DNA of 64,000 nucleotides from a virus. Location: positions 1 to 64,000 of IMG/VR virus record IMGVR_UViG_3300043466_001519; one strand, 5' to 3'. Positions 15,480 to 23,467 of the stretch are shown here, piece by piece; positions within the stretch are counted from its first letter, which is position 1; each line of letters starts with the position of its first letter. The notes beneath the pieces were generated by a model that made no database searches, was not told the DNA's origin, and saw only the letters and a list, made by a program, of their open reading frames with translations. The translations under genes and the position numbers were made by a program.

Positions 15480-17440
15480 TCAAATAGATTTAATTGATTA
15501 GGAATATACACTGTTTTTATTCTTTTACCTTCAGTGGCAATCTTGTTCACCATCCTATTAGCTTTTTCAATATAATAATCATAATTAACATTGTCAATAG
15601 GTGAATTCTTTGGTAAGAAGTTACGCACTTCACACACCCATTCACCAGCTTCCACTTGACTAATAGCAGCAGCTCTAGTTTGACATTCAGGATTTTTCAC
15701 CTTAAATATCTTCTCACCAGTGTTAGACACATAATATCTGATTAACTTATTGTACATTGTAACTTCTCCTGTAGATCTATTAGTTCCTTCATAATGGAAA
15801 CTTCTTGTAGCTTTCTGTCTTATACAAAAATCATAAAGATTTTTATGATTGCGTATCGTATGCTCAACAGGAATGTTATGTACAAACCACTGCTCAAGAG
15901 CAATAGGAACTACTCTGGCTGACTTATTTTTATGTAACTCAAAGTCAGTAAGGAAATCACCTTTCTTTTTAATTTCTCCATTAGTCATAATTGCTAAGTA
16001 ATCATTCACCGTACTAAAGATAATCTTTGAATAGTCAGTTCGTTCTAACTCATATTGAGTTAGATTACACCACCATTCATTAAGCTTATGCATTAATGGA
16101 ATCAGTTCTTTCTTAATCTTGATAGTTACACCATCTGTATTTGCAGAGATCACCTGTATGCCATTCAATTCATATTGTTCAATAAGCATCATCAAACTAA
16201 GCTCACCAGTTATTGTGGTGAACATAGTAAGTTGCCTATCGTAAATCCATGATTGCATATCAGATGATTTACCATATACAGAGTTAACTGCAAGTTTAAG
16301 GGCTCCTACGATTCCTTTAATCTTTTTGTCTTTCTTTGCAAGTGGTTTAAGCTCCAATCTTTTATCAAACATCTGTTTATATCCCCTAAGGAATTCCTTT
16401 CCTAAATGAGCAGGAAACTGCCCATTATTGATGATGATGGCTGGATAGTAGGAACTAACATCCCAATCGATTATCTCACACTCTTCATCAGCCTCAAACA
16501 TTTTAGGTTTGTTCTCTGTATGAAGACCTCCTTTCATAAAAGAATACACATTTCCATAGAAATGCAGTTCTTCTTTGAAATCATCTTGAAGACCTAACTG
16601 GGTCTTCTTTATTCTTTTTAAGAAATCACTAAGTTCTGGTGTCTCAAATACAACATATTTAGCAATGCACTTCTTAAGATCTATGTTCTTTCTGAAATAT
16701 CCTTTTCTAGGAAGTTCTCTATAGTCAATACTTTTCTCTTGACAATAGTACTTCTTGATTATTTCATCACCTATCTTACTATCTGAATAGTTAAGACATG
16801 GAATACCAAACTCAGTTTCAATATCTCTTCGAAGTTCTATTTGATTGTTTCCTTTGTAAAGTGGGTGTTCAGTATCACCAGTTGTCACTTTATAGAATTC
16901 ATAAGTGGCATCAACATCATTAAAACAATAGTCTATGGTGAGTTCTATCTCTTCCTTAGTCATATTTGTTTTAGTATGATGTATAGGCATCTCTTCAATG
17001 TTCTCTAAGTCCATCTCAAACTCAAGTCTTTTAAGAGAAACGAGGCGATTCTTATTATCGTAGTGATTGATTTTGAAAAGATCTATCTGTTTAAGACTTA
17101 ATTCATGTTCTCTATATTCAGGAAACACATCAAAGTTAGCATCATGAATAACATCAGCTGCTTTCTGTGCTATTCTAGCACATATTTCTAAATTAGATAG
17201 TTCATGCCAATTGTCATAGTTTCTCAAGATCCATTCAACAACCTGACTGTCAAAGCGTAGATTATTATATCCTACCCAATAAGCATCAGCATGTTCTTCT
17301 GTATATCTAACGAATTTATCTAACTGATTCTTCCATTTAGACACTTGAAAACTCTTACCTGCTTTACCAGGCACCATACAAACTATTAAGAATAATTCTT
17401 GCATAGTTTCTATGTCGTAACATATTATACGTTCTTTCAT
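15476..17440 (-). CDS. family B DNA polymerase
   Basis: The start is set at 17440 (MKERIICYDIETM), where ATGA overlap with the upstream gene occurs; the longer frame is not needed. The 654-residue protein has the 3'-5' exonuclease motifs CYDIETM (Exo I), GYNNLRFDS (Exo II) and YCFNDVDATYEFYK (Exo III). Polymerase motif A is DWDVSSYYPAII, motif B is LKLAVNSVYGKS, and motif C is SANTDGVTI. Motif C has Asn where the canonical DTD has its first Asp; the second Asp remains. It is the replicative polymerase of this phage. Length is short for the family but consistent with crAss-like PolB. Confidence 0.9.
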   Translation of the reverse strand: MKERIICYDIETMQELFLIVCMVPGKAGKSFQVSKWKNQLDKFVRYTEEHADAYWVGYNNLRFDSQVVEWILRNYDNWHELSNLEICARIAQKAADVIHDANFDVFPEYREHELSLKQIDLFKINHYDNKNRLVSLKRLEFEMDLENIEEMPIHHTKTNMTKEEIELTIDYCFNDVDATYEFYKVTTGDTEHPLYKGNNQIELRRDIETEFGIPCLNYSDSKIGDEIIKKYYCQEKSIDYRELPRKGYFRKNIDLKKCIAKYVVFETPELSDFLKRIKKTQLGLQDDFKEELHFYGNVYSFMKGGLHTENKPKMFEADEECEIIDWDVSSYYPAIIINNGQFPAHLGKEFLRGYKQMFDKRLELKPLAKKDKKIKGIVGALKLAVNSVYGKSSDMQSWIYDRQLTMFTTITGELSLMMLIEQYELNGIQVISANTDGVTIKIKKELIPLMHKLNEWWCNLTQYELERTDYSKIIFSTVNDYLAIMTNGEIKKKGDFLTDFELHKNKSARVVPIALEQWFVHNIPVEHTIRNHKNLYDFCIRQKATRSFHYEGTNRSTGEVTMYNKLIRYYVSNTGEKIFKVKNPECQTRAAAISQVEAGEWVCEVRNFLPKNSPIDNVNYDYYIEKANRMVNKIATEGKRIKTVYIPNQLNLFE

Positions 17441-17634
17441 TCTCTTGTTGTTTTTTTGTGATCTTTCCAATCTAGCCAAAAGCCAATTGCTACAATAATA
17501 TTCATACCAAATGAAGCTATTATCTCGTATACATCTTCATAGATATTCAAAGATAGGTGGACATGTCCTACCATCCAAAAAGGAACAGCAAGATTATTTG
17601 ATATCCACCTAACTAAGTAATTTATAAACTTCAT
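17437..17634 (-). CDS. small two-helix membrane protein, 65 aa
   Basis: Two hydrophobic stretches are visible, around residues 4-24 (weak, INYLVRWISNNLAVPFWMVG) and 38-54 (IIASFGMNIIVAIGFWL), followed by a charged tail. Its stop overlaps the polymerase start by four bases, so it leads the polymerase transcript. The -7 box lies only 7-14 bases before its ATG, so translation may be nearly leaderless. Confidence 0.55.
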   Translation of the reverse strand: MKFINYLVRWISNNLAVPFWMVGHVHLSLNIYEDVYEIIASFGMNIIVAIGFWLDWKDHKKTTRE

Positions 17635-17640
17635 AGCTTA

Positions 17641-17648
17641 CAAAGATA
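17641..17648 (-). promoter_or_regulatory. -7 promoter box ahead of the polymerase transcript
   Basis: Minus-strand TATCTTTG matches TAnnTTTG exactly. It lies 7 bases before the start codon at 17634. No clear TTTG -33 element is present at the usual spacing, so strength is uncertain. Confidence 0.45.
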
Positions 17649-17677
17649 ATTAAAAATATTATATAGAAATAATAATT

Positions 17678-18178
17678 TTAGTTATCAAAGTAATATCTAA
17701 CATGATCTTCATACACCACTATTCTATTTGGTACACCAGTGAATGACATTACACCAACAGGCACTTCAATACCTATTTCTGCAGGTTGTCTTTGAATTGG
17801 TTTTTCAACAATCTCTTCACAGATCTCTCTTACAGTTTGTGCTGCTTCAGTTGCTTCAATATCTTCAATTATCTCTACAATTCTTTTGTCGAATTTATCC
17901 ATTAAAGAACCTGGCATTGGTTCAAGATTCATTACCACTTGCTCTATATCAGTTTGATTAGAAGCTTTAGGTTTTCTACCTCTTTTTTTGCTAATAGGAC
18001 CTGTCCATGTATTATTAACTCTTCTTGTTTGTTTAGCAAGTAATACCACTTTAGTGTAAATGCCAGACAATGGTCTGTCAAACTCTTCTGATAATTCATC
18101 AGCAATAATAGGTAATGGTTTACCTGTTCTAATCTCTTGTTTAATTCGATTAACTTCTTTTGGTGTGTAATGTTTCAT
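17678..18178 (-). CDS. HTH and AT-hook DNA-binding protein
   Basis: The first 50 residues look like a helix-turn-helix (YTPKEVNRIKQEIRTGK, IYTKVVLLAKQTRR), then comes KKRGRKPKA, an AT-hook core, near residue 67. A helical acidic middle and a C-terminal beta segment (IGIEVPVGVMSFTG) follow. A transcription or nucleoid role is likely. It is the first gene after the polymerase promoter region and could regulate the replication block. Confidence 0.55.
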   Translation of the reverse strand: MKHYTPKEVNRIKQEIRTGKPLPIIADELSEEFDRPLSGIYTKVVLLAKQTRRVNNTWTGPISKKRGRKPKASNQTDIEQVVMNLEPMPGSLMDKFDKRIVEIIEDIEATEAAQTVREICEEIVEKPIQRQPAEIGIEVPVGVMSFTGVPNRIVVYEDHVRYYFDN

Positions 18179-18201
18179 AATTTTAAAAATTTAATTAATA
18201 T

Positions 18202-18654
18202 TTATTCCTCTTCTAATCCATCGTTTAATGTTTCATCCCAGTCATCCCATTCTTCTTCTGGTACCAGTGATAAAACTACTTTGCCTTCTATTAAGACAAT
18301 ATCTTCATCATCATCAAACTCAATATCCACATATCCATCAAACTCTCTTAATAGATAGTTTATATCGTCTAATGTAACCTCTCTGTATTCATCTGAATCC
18401 TCACCTTCATCCCACCAACCTATTTCATCTTGTGTAGCACGTACATTATCATCATCAGGAGTGATAATTATCACTTTTACAGGAGCACCATGTTTGGCCA
18501 TAAATGCATCTTGATCTTCAGGAACCTCTTCTAGCTCAAATAGCTCAATGTAAGGATCAACAACACCAACAGATATTCTATTGATGAAAAGCATACCTTC
18601 CTCCAATTCTGAAGGAAGATAGCTTGACAATGATATTTCTGCTGGATACCACAT
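18202..18654 (-). CDS. acidic hypothetical protein, 150 aa
   Basis: The protein is very acidic, especially in IGWWDEGEDSDEYREVTLDD, DIEFDDDEDIVLIEG and the C-terminal EEEWDDWDETLNDGLEEE. The N-terminal half has beta strands (MLFINRISVGVV). DNA-mimic behaviour is possible for such composition but unproven. It overlaps the upstream gene by one base. Confidence 0.6.
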   Translation of the reverse strand: MWYPAEISLSSYLPSELEEGMLFINRISVGVVDPYIELFELEEVPEDQDAFMAKHGAPVKVIIITPDDDNVRATQDEIGWWDEGEDSDEYREVTLDDINYLLREFDGYVDIEFDDDEDIVLIEGKVVLSLVPEEEWDDWDETLNDGLEEE

Positions 18655-19010
18655 TAGAAATCTTTTTTAGGTGTTGGTTCAGCTATTTGATATATAGAAT
18701 GAGTGCTAGATAGTCTCAACAATATATGAAGCTGTTCAGTTTCTAAATAATTAAGTTGTTTTTTAGTATTAATGCCAATGATTTCTATACCATCACCGTT
18801 ATCAACTAATTGCATAGCCACTTGTTTCTTCATACTGTCACTCCATTCATCATCATCACTAAAATACAATGTGTGTACAGTTACACTTGGTGTAGCTTCA
18901 AGTTTATGATAATCATATTCATGTCTACTGTTGATGTAGATTTCTTCTCTGTATAACACTTCACTAGCGTTATCAACTATTTTTTGAATTTCTTCTGTTA
19001 ATTTTGGCAT
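18654..19010 (-). CDS. hypothetical protein, 118 aa
   Basis: It combines an N-terminal helix (LTEEIQKIVDNASEVLYREE) with a beta-rich middle (SVTVHTLYFSDDDEW) and a C-terminal helical segment. No membrane segment or catalytic motif is visible. The gene touches the start of the acidic protein downstream. Function unknown. Confidence 0.65.
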   Translation of the reverse strand: MPKLTEEIQKIVDNASEVLYREEIYINSRHEYDYHKLEATPSVTVHTLYFSDDDEWSDSMKKQVAMQLVDNGDGIEIIGINTKKQLNYLETEQLHILLRLSSTHSIYQIAEPTPKKDF

Positions 19011-19029
19011 ATTCTTTTGTTATTAAGGA

Positions 19030-19326
19030 TTATATTCTTGATGTTAATTGTTTCATTTCAGAGAGAATATCATCAATAGACATATTCTCTCTTTCTTTTT
19101 TCTCAATTTGCTCTATAACTAATTCTTTTGGAAAGTGTTTTATAAACATTTTACCTATAGATGGATAAACTTTACATCTAACAAGGTGTTCATATGAAGA
19201 ATTTACACGTATCACTTTACATCTAATTCCTATATACTTTTCAAAACTATCTTCCCAAGTAAGATACTTGACAGTTTCATATTTAAAGAATTCAAATTCT
19301 TTATCTATTAGTTCTTCATCTTTCAT
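19030..19326 (-). CDS. hypothetical protein, 98 aa
   Basis: The protein starts MKDEELIDKEFEFFKYE and contains a strand-rich centre (KYIGIRCKVIRVNSSYEHLVRCKV), then helices with IEQIEKKERENMSIDDILSEMK. Soluble and otherwise unrecognised. It is two bases from the upstream 77-residue gene. Confidence 0.6.
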   Translation of the reverse strand: MKDEELIDKEFEFFKYETVKYLTWEDSFEKYIGIRCKVIRVNSSYEHLVRCKVYPSIGKMFIKHFPKELVIEQIEKKERENMSIDDILSEMKQLTSRI

Positions 19327-19328
19327 AG

Positions 19329-19562
19329 TTAATAACCTGCAAGTTTAGATAGTGTACCAGTTTGTTCTAAAATGTTAGAAAGACCATTTTCTTCTTTATG
19401 TGTAAGATTGTTTAAAGAAGAAATAAGATTGATTCTGTCATAAGTGATAGCTTCTCCATACACTGCTTTCACTTTCTCACCTATTTCTACAAGCTTTGAG
19501 ACATTAAAATTGTTTATAGGGCCATTATCTTCATCAACCCATCTACCGTTAATTATTTTCAT
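19329..19562 (-). CDS. hypothetical protein, 77 aa
   Basis: A short N-terminal beta segment (MKIINGRWVDEDNGPINNF) precedes helices (KLVEIGEKVKAVYGEAI) and a C-terminal SNILEQTGTLSKLAGY. No family is recognised. Placement in a same-strand gene chain supports it as real. Confidence 0.6.
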   Translation of the reverse strand: MKIINGRWVDEDNGPINNFNVSKLVEIGEKVKAVYGEAITYDRINLISSLNNLTHKEENGLSNILEQTGTLSKLAGY

Positions 19563-19583
19563 TGTTTTATGATTTTAGTAACA

Positions 19584-19748
19584 TTACGCATAACAAAGTT
19601 CTGTTATGGTGGTTATTGATTTATAAACTCTCACTTCTTTTTTGAACTCTTTAATTGCTTCTTCCATGTTGTTAGCTTTCACGATAATTTCAAGATCTGT
19701 TGATTCATCGTTTCTTTCTGTCCAGTAGTATATTAAATATCTTTTCAT
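19584..19748 (-). CDS. hypothetical protein, 54 aa
   Basis: The frame starts at 19748 (MKRYLIYYWTERNDESTDLE) and ends with TAA at 19584-19586. It has a beta-strand start, then a helix (KANNMEEAIKEFKKEVR) and a final strand. The beta-alpha-beta pattern with EEAIKEF is seen in many tiny phage proteins. It lies eight bases after the signal-peptide protein gene ends upstream. Confidence 0.6.
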   Translation of the reverse strand: MKRYLIYYWTERNDESTDLEIIVKANNMEEAIKEFKKEVRVYKSITTITELCYA

Positions 19749-19756
19749 GTGTGTTA

Positions 19757-20134
19757 TTACTGATAAAATTCAATTGTGTTTCCTTTAGAGAATAATAGTC
19801 TTAATACACCATCATCATCAAATAGCTGTAATGAAATCTCATGTCCATCTTTTTTATCAAGAATTTCAATTAACTGATATTTATATCCACCTGTTGTGGT
19901 TCCTTCAGTTAAATCAGACACTTGTAAGTATTCAGCAGTTTCTCCTGATCCATAGTATAATTTAACACCTCTATTCCCATTTGGATTAAATACAACTGTT
20001 AAATCAGCAGCTTTCACTGCTTCTTCTACATCATTTCTTGTAACCATCATAGATGTATATTTTCTAACAAATGTCTCTTGTGCAAATGTCATTGTTCCAA
20101 ACAACAACATTGCTAATAATAATAATTTTTTCAT
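19757..20134 (-). CDS. secreted or periplasmic protein with flavobacterial signal peptide
   Basis: The first 18 residues MKKLLLLAMLLFGTMTFA form a type I signal peptide with cleavage expected before QETF, a style frequent in Flavobacteriia. The mature part (about 107 residues) is beta-rich and ends LRLLFSKGNTIEFYQ. An envelope-located product such as a superinfection exclusion or receptor-masking protein is possible, but not shown. It could be a host-derived gene. Confidence 0.65.
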   Translation of the reverse strand: MKKLLLLAMLLFGTMTFAQETFVRKYTSMMVTRNDVEEAVKAADLTVVFNPNGNRGVKLYYGSGETAEYLQVSDLTEGTTTGGYKYQLIEILDKKDGHEISLQLFDDDGVLRLLFSKGNTIEFYQ

Positions 20135-20137
20135 GTT

Positions 20138-20314
20138 TTATTTCTTTTTAAAAATTAAATAGTTTTTACCGTATCTTTTACAATGTAGAGGATAAGAATC
20201 ATCTTCTTCAAAAGATTCATCATATTTAAAAATAATAGATTTTCCTGTTTCTATTTCTAATCTGTCTCTAAGATTTTCTAATTCTTCTGAATTGTTTATG
20301 ATATGTTCTGTCAT
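20138..20314 (-). CDS. hypothetical protein, 58 aa
   Basis: The frame runs from 20314 (MTEHIINNSEELENLRDRLEI) to TAA at 20138-20140. A helical acidic first half is followed by a beta-type SIIFKYDESFEEDD and a basic tail NYLIFKKK. No family is recognised. It ends three bases before the signal-peptide gene begins. Confidence 0.6.
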   Translation of the reverse strand: MTEHIINNSEELENLRDRLEIETGKSIIFKYDESFEEDDSYPLHCKRYGKNYLIFKKK

Positions 20315-20338
20315 AATTTTATTTCTTTTTAAATTGTT

Positions 20339-20548
20339 TTAATGAGTCCAACATATATAAGTGTATGTGTTTGAATGTGTGATTAAATAACCCTTTTTTT
20401 CTAACTTTTTTAATTGTGGGTCATTGTCATTCATTCTTGGTACATGAGATGCTGGGTAACCTTTTTTTATATCTTTTTCAATTATCTCCTCTAATGTTAA
20501 TGGTTTATTTAATTTTTTAAAAATCTTTTTTGCTTTACTTGCCTTCAT
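20339..20548 (-). CDS. possible small winged-helix protein, 69 aa
   Basis: The protein is basic at the N-terminus (MKASKAKKIFKKLNKPLTLEEI) and has a helix-wing-like second half (PQLKKLEKKGYLITHSNTYTY). This pattern resembles a miniature winged helix, with the wing formed by the last strands. DNA binding is inferred only. It is three bases from the upstream gene. Confidence 0.5.
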   Translation of the reverse strand: MKASKAKKIFKKLNKPLTLEEIIEKDIKKGYPASHVPRMNDNDPQLKKLEKKGYLITHSNTYTYICWTH

Positions 20549-20551
20549 ATT

Positions 20552-21229
20552 TTATTTCTTTTTAAATTGTTCAATAATATAATTAACACCTTTCTCTGTT
20601 AATTCATAACTATCAGGAAACTCTCCATAACCACTGCGTAGCATTGTGAGATGTTTAGGATTAACTAATTCAATAGCTAATAAGACTTTTTTAACTTCTT
20701 CCTCACTATACTTATTCTTGTCTTGTTCTTGTTGCCATTTAGCACCTCTAACAAAAGCATCTACTTCATCTCCATAATAAGATAATTCAGCATACTTTTT
20801 AGCTTCTTCAAGTGTTTCTTGTTTCCCAACGTGAGTAATTTTAATACCTCTTTCAAGTTCTTGTTTAGGTTCTTCTTTTGGAATGATTATTTCCCATACA
20901 TCGTGATAATGACCATCTACTCTATCAAACTTTGATTCTATTTCAACCTCAACCTCCTCACAACTTGGATTCTTAACAAACCATTCTAAAAATTCATCAG
21001 GAATAGCTTGTATACCATCTTTTATTAAGTCTTGGTCTGTTGTTGAGATGATTTTTTTACAGTCAGATAAACTATACCCTCTGATAAAGTTGTTTAAAGG
21101 TATTTGAACTAATCCTGTAGGTAAAATTATTATTTCATTATTAGGTAATAAAATACAATCTCCTTCTTTAATTTCTTCATCATTAGTGATAAACAATTCT
21201 TTTCCTATTTTGTAGATATTTTTTTCCAT
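20552..21229 (-). CDS. conserved flavobacterial-phage protein, 225 aa
   Basis: I place the start at 21229 (MEKNIYKIGKELFITND); this N-terminus, with EEIKEGD soon after, is the usual start of a family I associate with Flavobacterium phages. The middle holds IISTTDQDLIKDGIQAIPDEFLEWFVKNPSCEEVEVE, and the C-terminus has a winged-helix-like segment (LTEKGVNYIIEQFKKK). The start lies 25 bases inside the end of the HNH gene, so the HNH insertion may have occurred at the gene's 5' end. Function unknown. Confidence 0.7.
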   Translation of the reverse strand: MEKNIYKIGKELFITNDEEIKEGDCILLPNNEIIILPTGLVQIPLNNFIRGYSLSDCKKIISTTDQDLIKDGIQAIPDEFLEWFVKNPSCEEVEVEIESKFDRVDGHYHDVWEIIIPKEEPKQELERGIKITHVGKQETLEEAKKYAELSYYGDEVDAFVRGAKWQQEQDKNKYSEEEVKKVLLAIELVNPKHLTMLRSGYGEFPDSYELTEKGVNYIIEQFKKK

Positions 21230-21804
21230 GATGTATTGTTTAAAATATGTGTTATACAAGATTCACTTACATTGTACTCTTTTGATAGCTTTTTAGCTGA
21301 ATACTTATAAGGAATATATTTTTGTTTTATTTCTAAAACTTGTTCTTTAGTTAATAATGACCTACCATTTTTTTCTCCTGAATATGCAACTCTATGTAAA
21401 TGAAGTTTGTTTAATCCGTTTTTAGAAGCGTGTATATGATTTTGTGAATTAGTACACCATTCAAGATTATACATTCTGTTATTTGTTTTATCACAATCTA
21501 TATGGTTTACTTGCGGATAATCATTCATATTCGTAATAAATGCTTCTGCAACTAACCTATGCACATACTTATTTACTTTCTTATTATTAACGGTAAACCC
21601 AACAGTCATGTACCCAAGATTACTTTTAGATTGTTTACATATCTTACCTTTTCTCCAATAAGGAGCTCTATTGTTTGGTGCAACTTCTCTATCTAAAGAT
21701 TTAACATTTCCAAAATTAGAAACTTGATATAATCCTTCATATCCAATAATATCTTTCCAAACTTCAAAATCTTTTGGCGTTGATAATATGTGTACGTTTT
21801 TCAT
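21205..21804 (-). CDS. NUMOD4-HNH homing endonuclease
   Basis: Near the N-terminus is the NUMOD4 motif EVWKDIIGYEGLYQVSNFGNVKSLDRE. The HNH core follows: VHRLVAEAFI, YPQVNHIDCDKTNNR and LEWCTNSQNHIHAS (N-H and N..N..H). The C-terminal 50 residues form a NUMOD/HTH segment (LTKEQVLEIKQKYI, LSKEYNVSESCITHIL). This is the standard free-standing HNH homing endonuclease architecture, about 200 residues. It would cut and copy itself into related genomes. It overlaps the start of the downstream gene. Confidence 0.9.
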   Translation of the reverse strand: MKNVHILSTPKDFEVWKDIIGYEGLYQVSNFGNVKSLDREVAPNNRAPYWRKGKICKQSKSNLGYMTVGFTVNNKKVNKYVHRLVAEAFITNMNDYPQVNHIDCDKTNNRMYNLEWCTNSQNHIHASKNGLNKLHLHRVAYSGEKNGRSLLTKEQVLEIKQKYIPYKYSAKKLSKEYNVSESCITHILNNTSWKKISTK

Positions 21805-21806
21805 AA

Positions 21807-22115
21807 CTACTTAATATTAGTTAATGGGTAAGCATTTAAGATTGAATTTTTACTAATCTTACCTTTTAAACCATTTAAATCGTACTCATTAATACGTGTT
21901 TCATCTTCAGAAGTTCCAAATACATAAAAATCATCAATTTCTGCATTTTGACTAGCTGCTTTTAAAGCTGCTTCTACATGAAGTTTAGCAAATTCAATCA
22001 TTGCTTCTTGAACATCATCTGAAAAACAACTCATTCTGTTATATTTGTCATTATAGAAATGACTAATGGTAAAACTGTCTTGTAAAAATTCTTCTGCTGT
22101 TGGTATATTACTCAT
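21807..22115 (-). CDS. conserved flavobacterial-phage protein, 102 aa
   Basis: The protein carries the segments AMIEFAKLHVEAALKAAS and, at the C-terminus, SILNAYPLTNIK, both recurring in a family common to Flavobacterium phages. The middle (DDFYVFGTSEDETRIN) is acidic. No enzymatic motif is seen. It lies two bases upstream of the HNH gene, and its start overlaps the lipoprotein gene's end. Confidence 0.65.
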   Translation of the reverse strand: MSNIPTAEEFLQDSFTISHFYNDKYNRMSCFSDDVQEAMIEFAKLHVEAALKAASQNAEIDDFYVFGTSEDETRINEYDLNGLKGKISKNSILNAYPLTNIK

Positions 22116-22395
22116 AATTTATTTCTTCTTTAATGATTTCATATTTTTCAATAATCAACAAACAACTATCTCCTACCTTCCATCTATTTTCATACTCAAA
22201 TGGAATATCTATTTCTTGAGTTGTTTTATTATTCTGAATCCATAATGTAGGATTTTGACTTGCTCCTCTACCATGATGTCCTTCTCTAACAGCAGAAACT
22301 TTACCATCAATTATTTCTTGACCTATGGATTTGTATTTAGGTTGTGTGCAAGACAACAACACTAAAGTTGTTATTAATAAATAAATATTTCTCAT
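22108..22395 (-). CDS. small lipoprotein
   Basis: The N-terminus MRNIYLLITTLVLLSCTQP is a lipoprotein signal peptide with lipobox LLSC and Cys at residue 16, so it would be anchored in the host envelope. The mature part (about 80 residues) contains TQEIDIPFEYENRWKVGDSCLLIIEKYEI, a small beta-barrel-like pattern. A role in superinfection exclusion is plausible, as for other phage lipoproteins, but not shown. It overlaps the downstream gene by eight bases. Confidence 0.7.
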   Translation of the reverse strand: MRNIYLLITTLVLLSCTQPKYKSIGQEIIDGKVSAVREGHHGRGASQNPTLWIQNNKTTQEIDIPFEYENRWKVGDSCLLIIEKYEIIKEEINYE

Positions 22396-22398
22396 AAT

Positions 22399-22659
22399 CT
22401 AACTAGTTATTTGTTCGTAATTCTTTCTTATCACTGTATCCACTCTATGAAACATTTCAGTTAAATAGGTTCCACTTCTCACTTGCTCACTGTCAAATGA
22501 TGCTTCTATAAATGGTTCTAATGCTTCACTGAACTCTTTAGCCTTCTGGTGCATGTTTGCACCGACCTCTGCTGAAGGATTCATGTCATCTAATTCTATT
22601 ATCAATAGATTAGTTAATACAGCTAGTTTGTGATATCTTATTCTTTCTGCTTTGTTCAT
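22399..22659 (-). CDS. hypothetical helical protein, 86 aa
   Basis: Almost entirely helical by composition, with LAVLTNLLIIELDDMNPS, MHQKAKEFSEALEPFIEA and a C-terminal TEMFHRVDTVIRKNYEQ. It overlaps the metallophosphoesterase gene stop by four bases and is probably co-translated with it. No family is recognised. Confidence 0.6.
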   Translation of the reverse strand: MNKAERIRYHKLAVLTNLLIIELDDMNPSAEVGANMHQKAKEFSEALEPFIEASFDSEQVRSGTYLTEMFHRVDTVIRKNYEQITS

Positions 22660-23129
22660 AGTTTTATTAATTTACTAAATTCAACTGGTGTGTAATTTAT
22701 CATCTCAGCACACACATTAATGTATCTTTCATCATCAATACTGTTTTCATGAACATGTCCATGAATGTTGTATGGATATCTAAACTCAAGTTGTGATGGA
22801 TGAACAGGACAATGTGTAAGTATAGCTTTCTTCTTATAGTCAATTATACCTGATACACTATGTACATAGTTTAACATCTCTCTTACATGTTGTCTTTGAT
22901 CATGATTACCTAAAACAACGTGTATCGTTCCTTGTAATCTACTTAAGATTTCATATTGTTTCTTCTCCATTGTAATATCACCTAACAAAAACACAGCATC
23001 TCTTTTTGAGACAGTGTTGTTCCAGTTCTTTACAATGAGCTCATTCATCTCTTCTGCAGATGAAAACCCTCTTCTGATAGCCATCTTTTCATGATGAAAA
23101 TGTGGATCACTAAATATATACGTACTCAT
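22656..23129 (-). CDS. calcineurin-like metallophosphoesterase
   Basis: The 157-residue protein has the metallophosphoesterase motifs: SDPHFHHE (DxH) near residue 8, LLGDITM (GD) near 49, VLGNHDQR (GNHD) near 73, and HGHVHEN (GHxH-type) near 123. It resembles compact bacterial or phage phosphodiesterases acting on nucleotides or RNA ends. The substrate is unknown. A second, larger phosphoesterase is encoded at 51336-52550. It overlaps genes on both sides by four bases. Confidence 0.85.
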   Translation of the reverse strand: MSTYIFSDPHFHHEKMAIRRGFSSAEEMNELIVKNWNNTVSKRDAVFLLGDITMEKKQYEILSRLQGTIHVVLGNHDQRQHVREMLNYVHSVSGIIDYKKKAILTHCPVHPSQLEFRYPYNIHGHVHENSIDDERYINVCAEMINYTPVEFSKLIKL

Positions 23130-23245
23130 GATTTTACAGGTTTAGGTGTACATACATGTCCATCACTCCATTTGATTCCTGGAGGTGGTGTTGTTTCTGG
23201 TGAGCTGTATTTTGTACCACACTCACTACATTCAAATTTATTCAT
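23126..23245 (-). CDS. small zinc-ribbon-like protein, 39 aa
   Basis: It starts at 23245 (MNKFECSECGTKYSSPETTP) and ends with TGA at 23126-23128. The CSEC pair and the later C near residue 32 suggest a partial zinc knuckle. Its stop overlaps the phosphoesterase start by four bases. Function unknown. Confidence 0.5.
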   Translation of the reverse strand: MNKFECSECGTKYSSPETTPPPGIKWSDGHVCTPKPVKS

Positions 23246-23271
23246 CTCTGTTTCTTTTATTAGTTATAAGA

Positions 23272-23298
23272 AATAAGGGCTCCACTACAGAGCCCTTT
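23272..23298 (-). terminator. terminator hairpin
   Basis: Minus-strand AAGGGCTC (23290-23297) and GAGCCCTT (23275-23282) form an 8-bp stem with loop TGTAGTG, then a U-containing tail (ATTTCTTAT). It lies between the 48-residue gene and the zinc-knuckle gene and would end transcripts from upstream. Confidence 0.6.
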
Positions 23299-23309
23299 AA
23301 TTTCCCTCC

Positions 23310-23456
23310 TTAATAACCCAACTGTTCTAGTTGGTCTATACTGGCCTCTACAATATACACACCATGTGATATTGTACATCCGAATGCAAGACTAATTGCA
23401 AACGCTAATTTTCTGAAGTGGTAAAAATCCACTGGATCAAGTTCGATTGTTTTCAT
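23310..23456 (-). CDS. hypothetical protein, 48 aa
   Basis: It starts at 23456 (MKTIELDPVDFYHFRKLAFA) and ends with TAA at 23310-23312, just before the terminator. A short amphipathic or weakly hydrophobic helix (FRKLAFAISLAFGCTI) is the only feature. It begins with the same MK(K)TIEL lead as the next gene upstream, which may be chance. Function unknown. Confidence 0.55.
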   Translation of the reverse strand: MKTIELDPVDFYHFRKLAFAISLAFGCTISHGVYIVEASIDQLEQLGY

Positions 23457-23467
23457 TTTATTTATTA

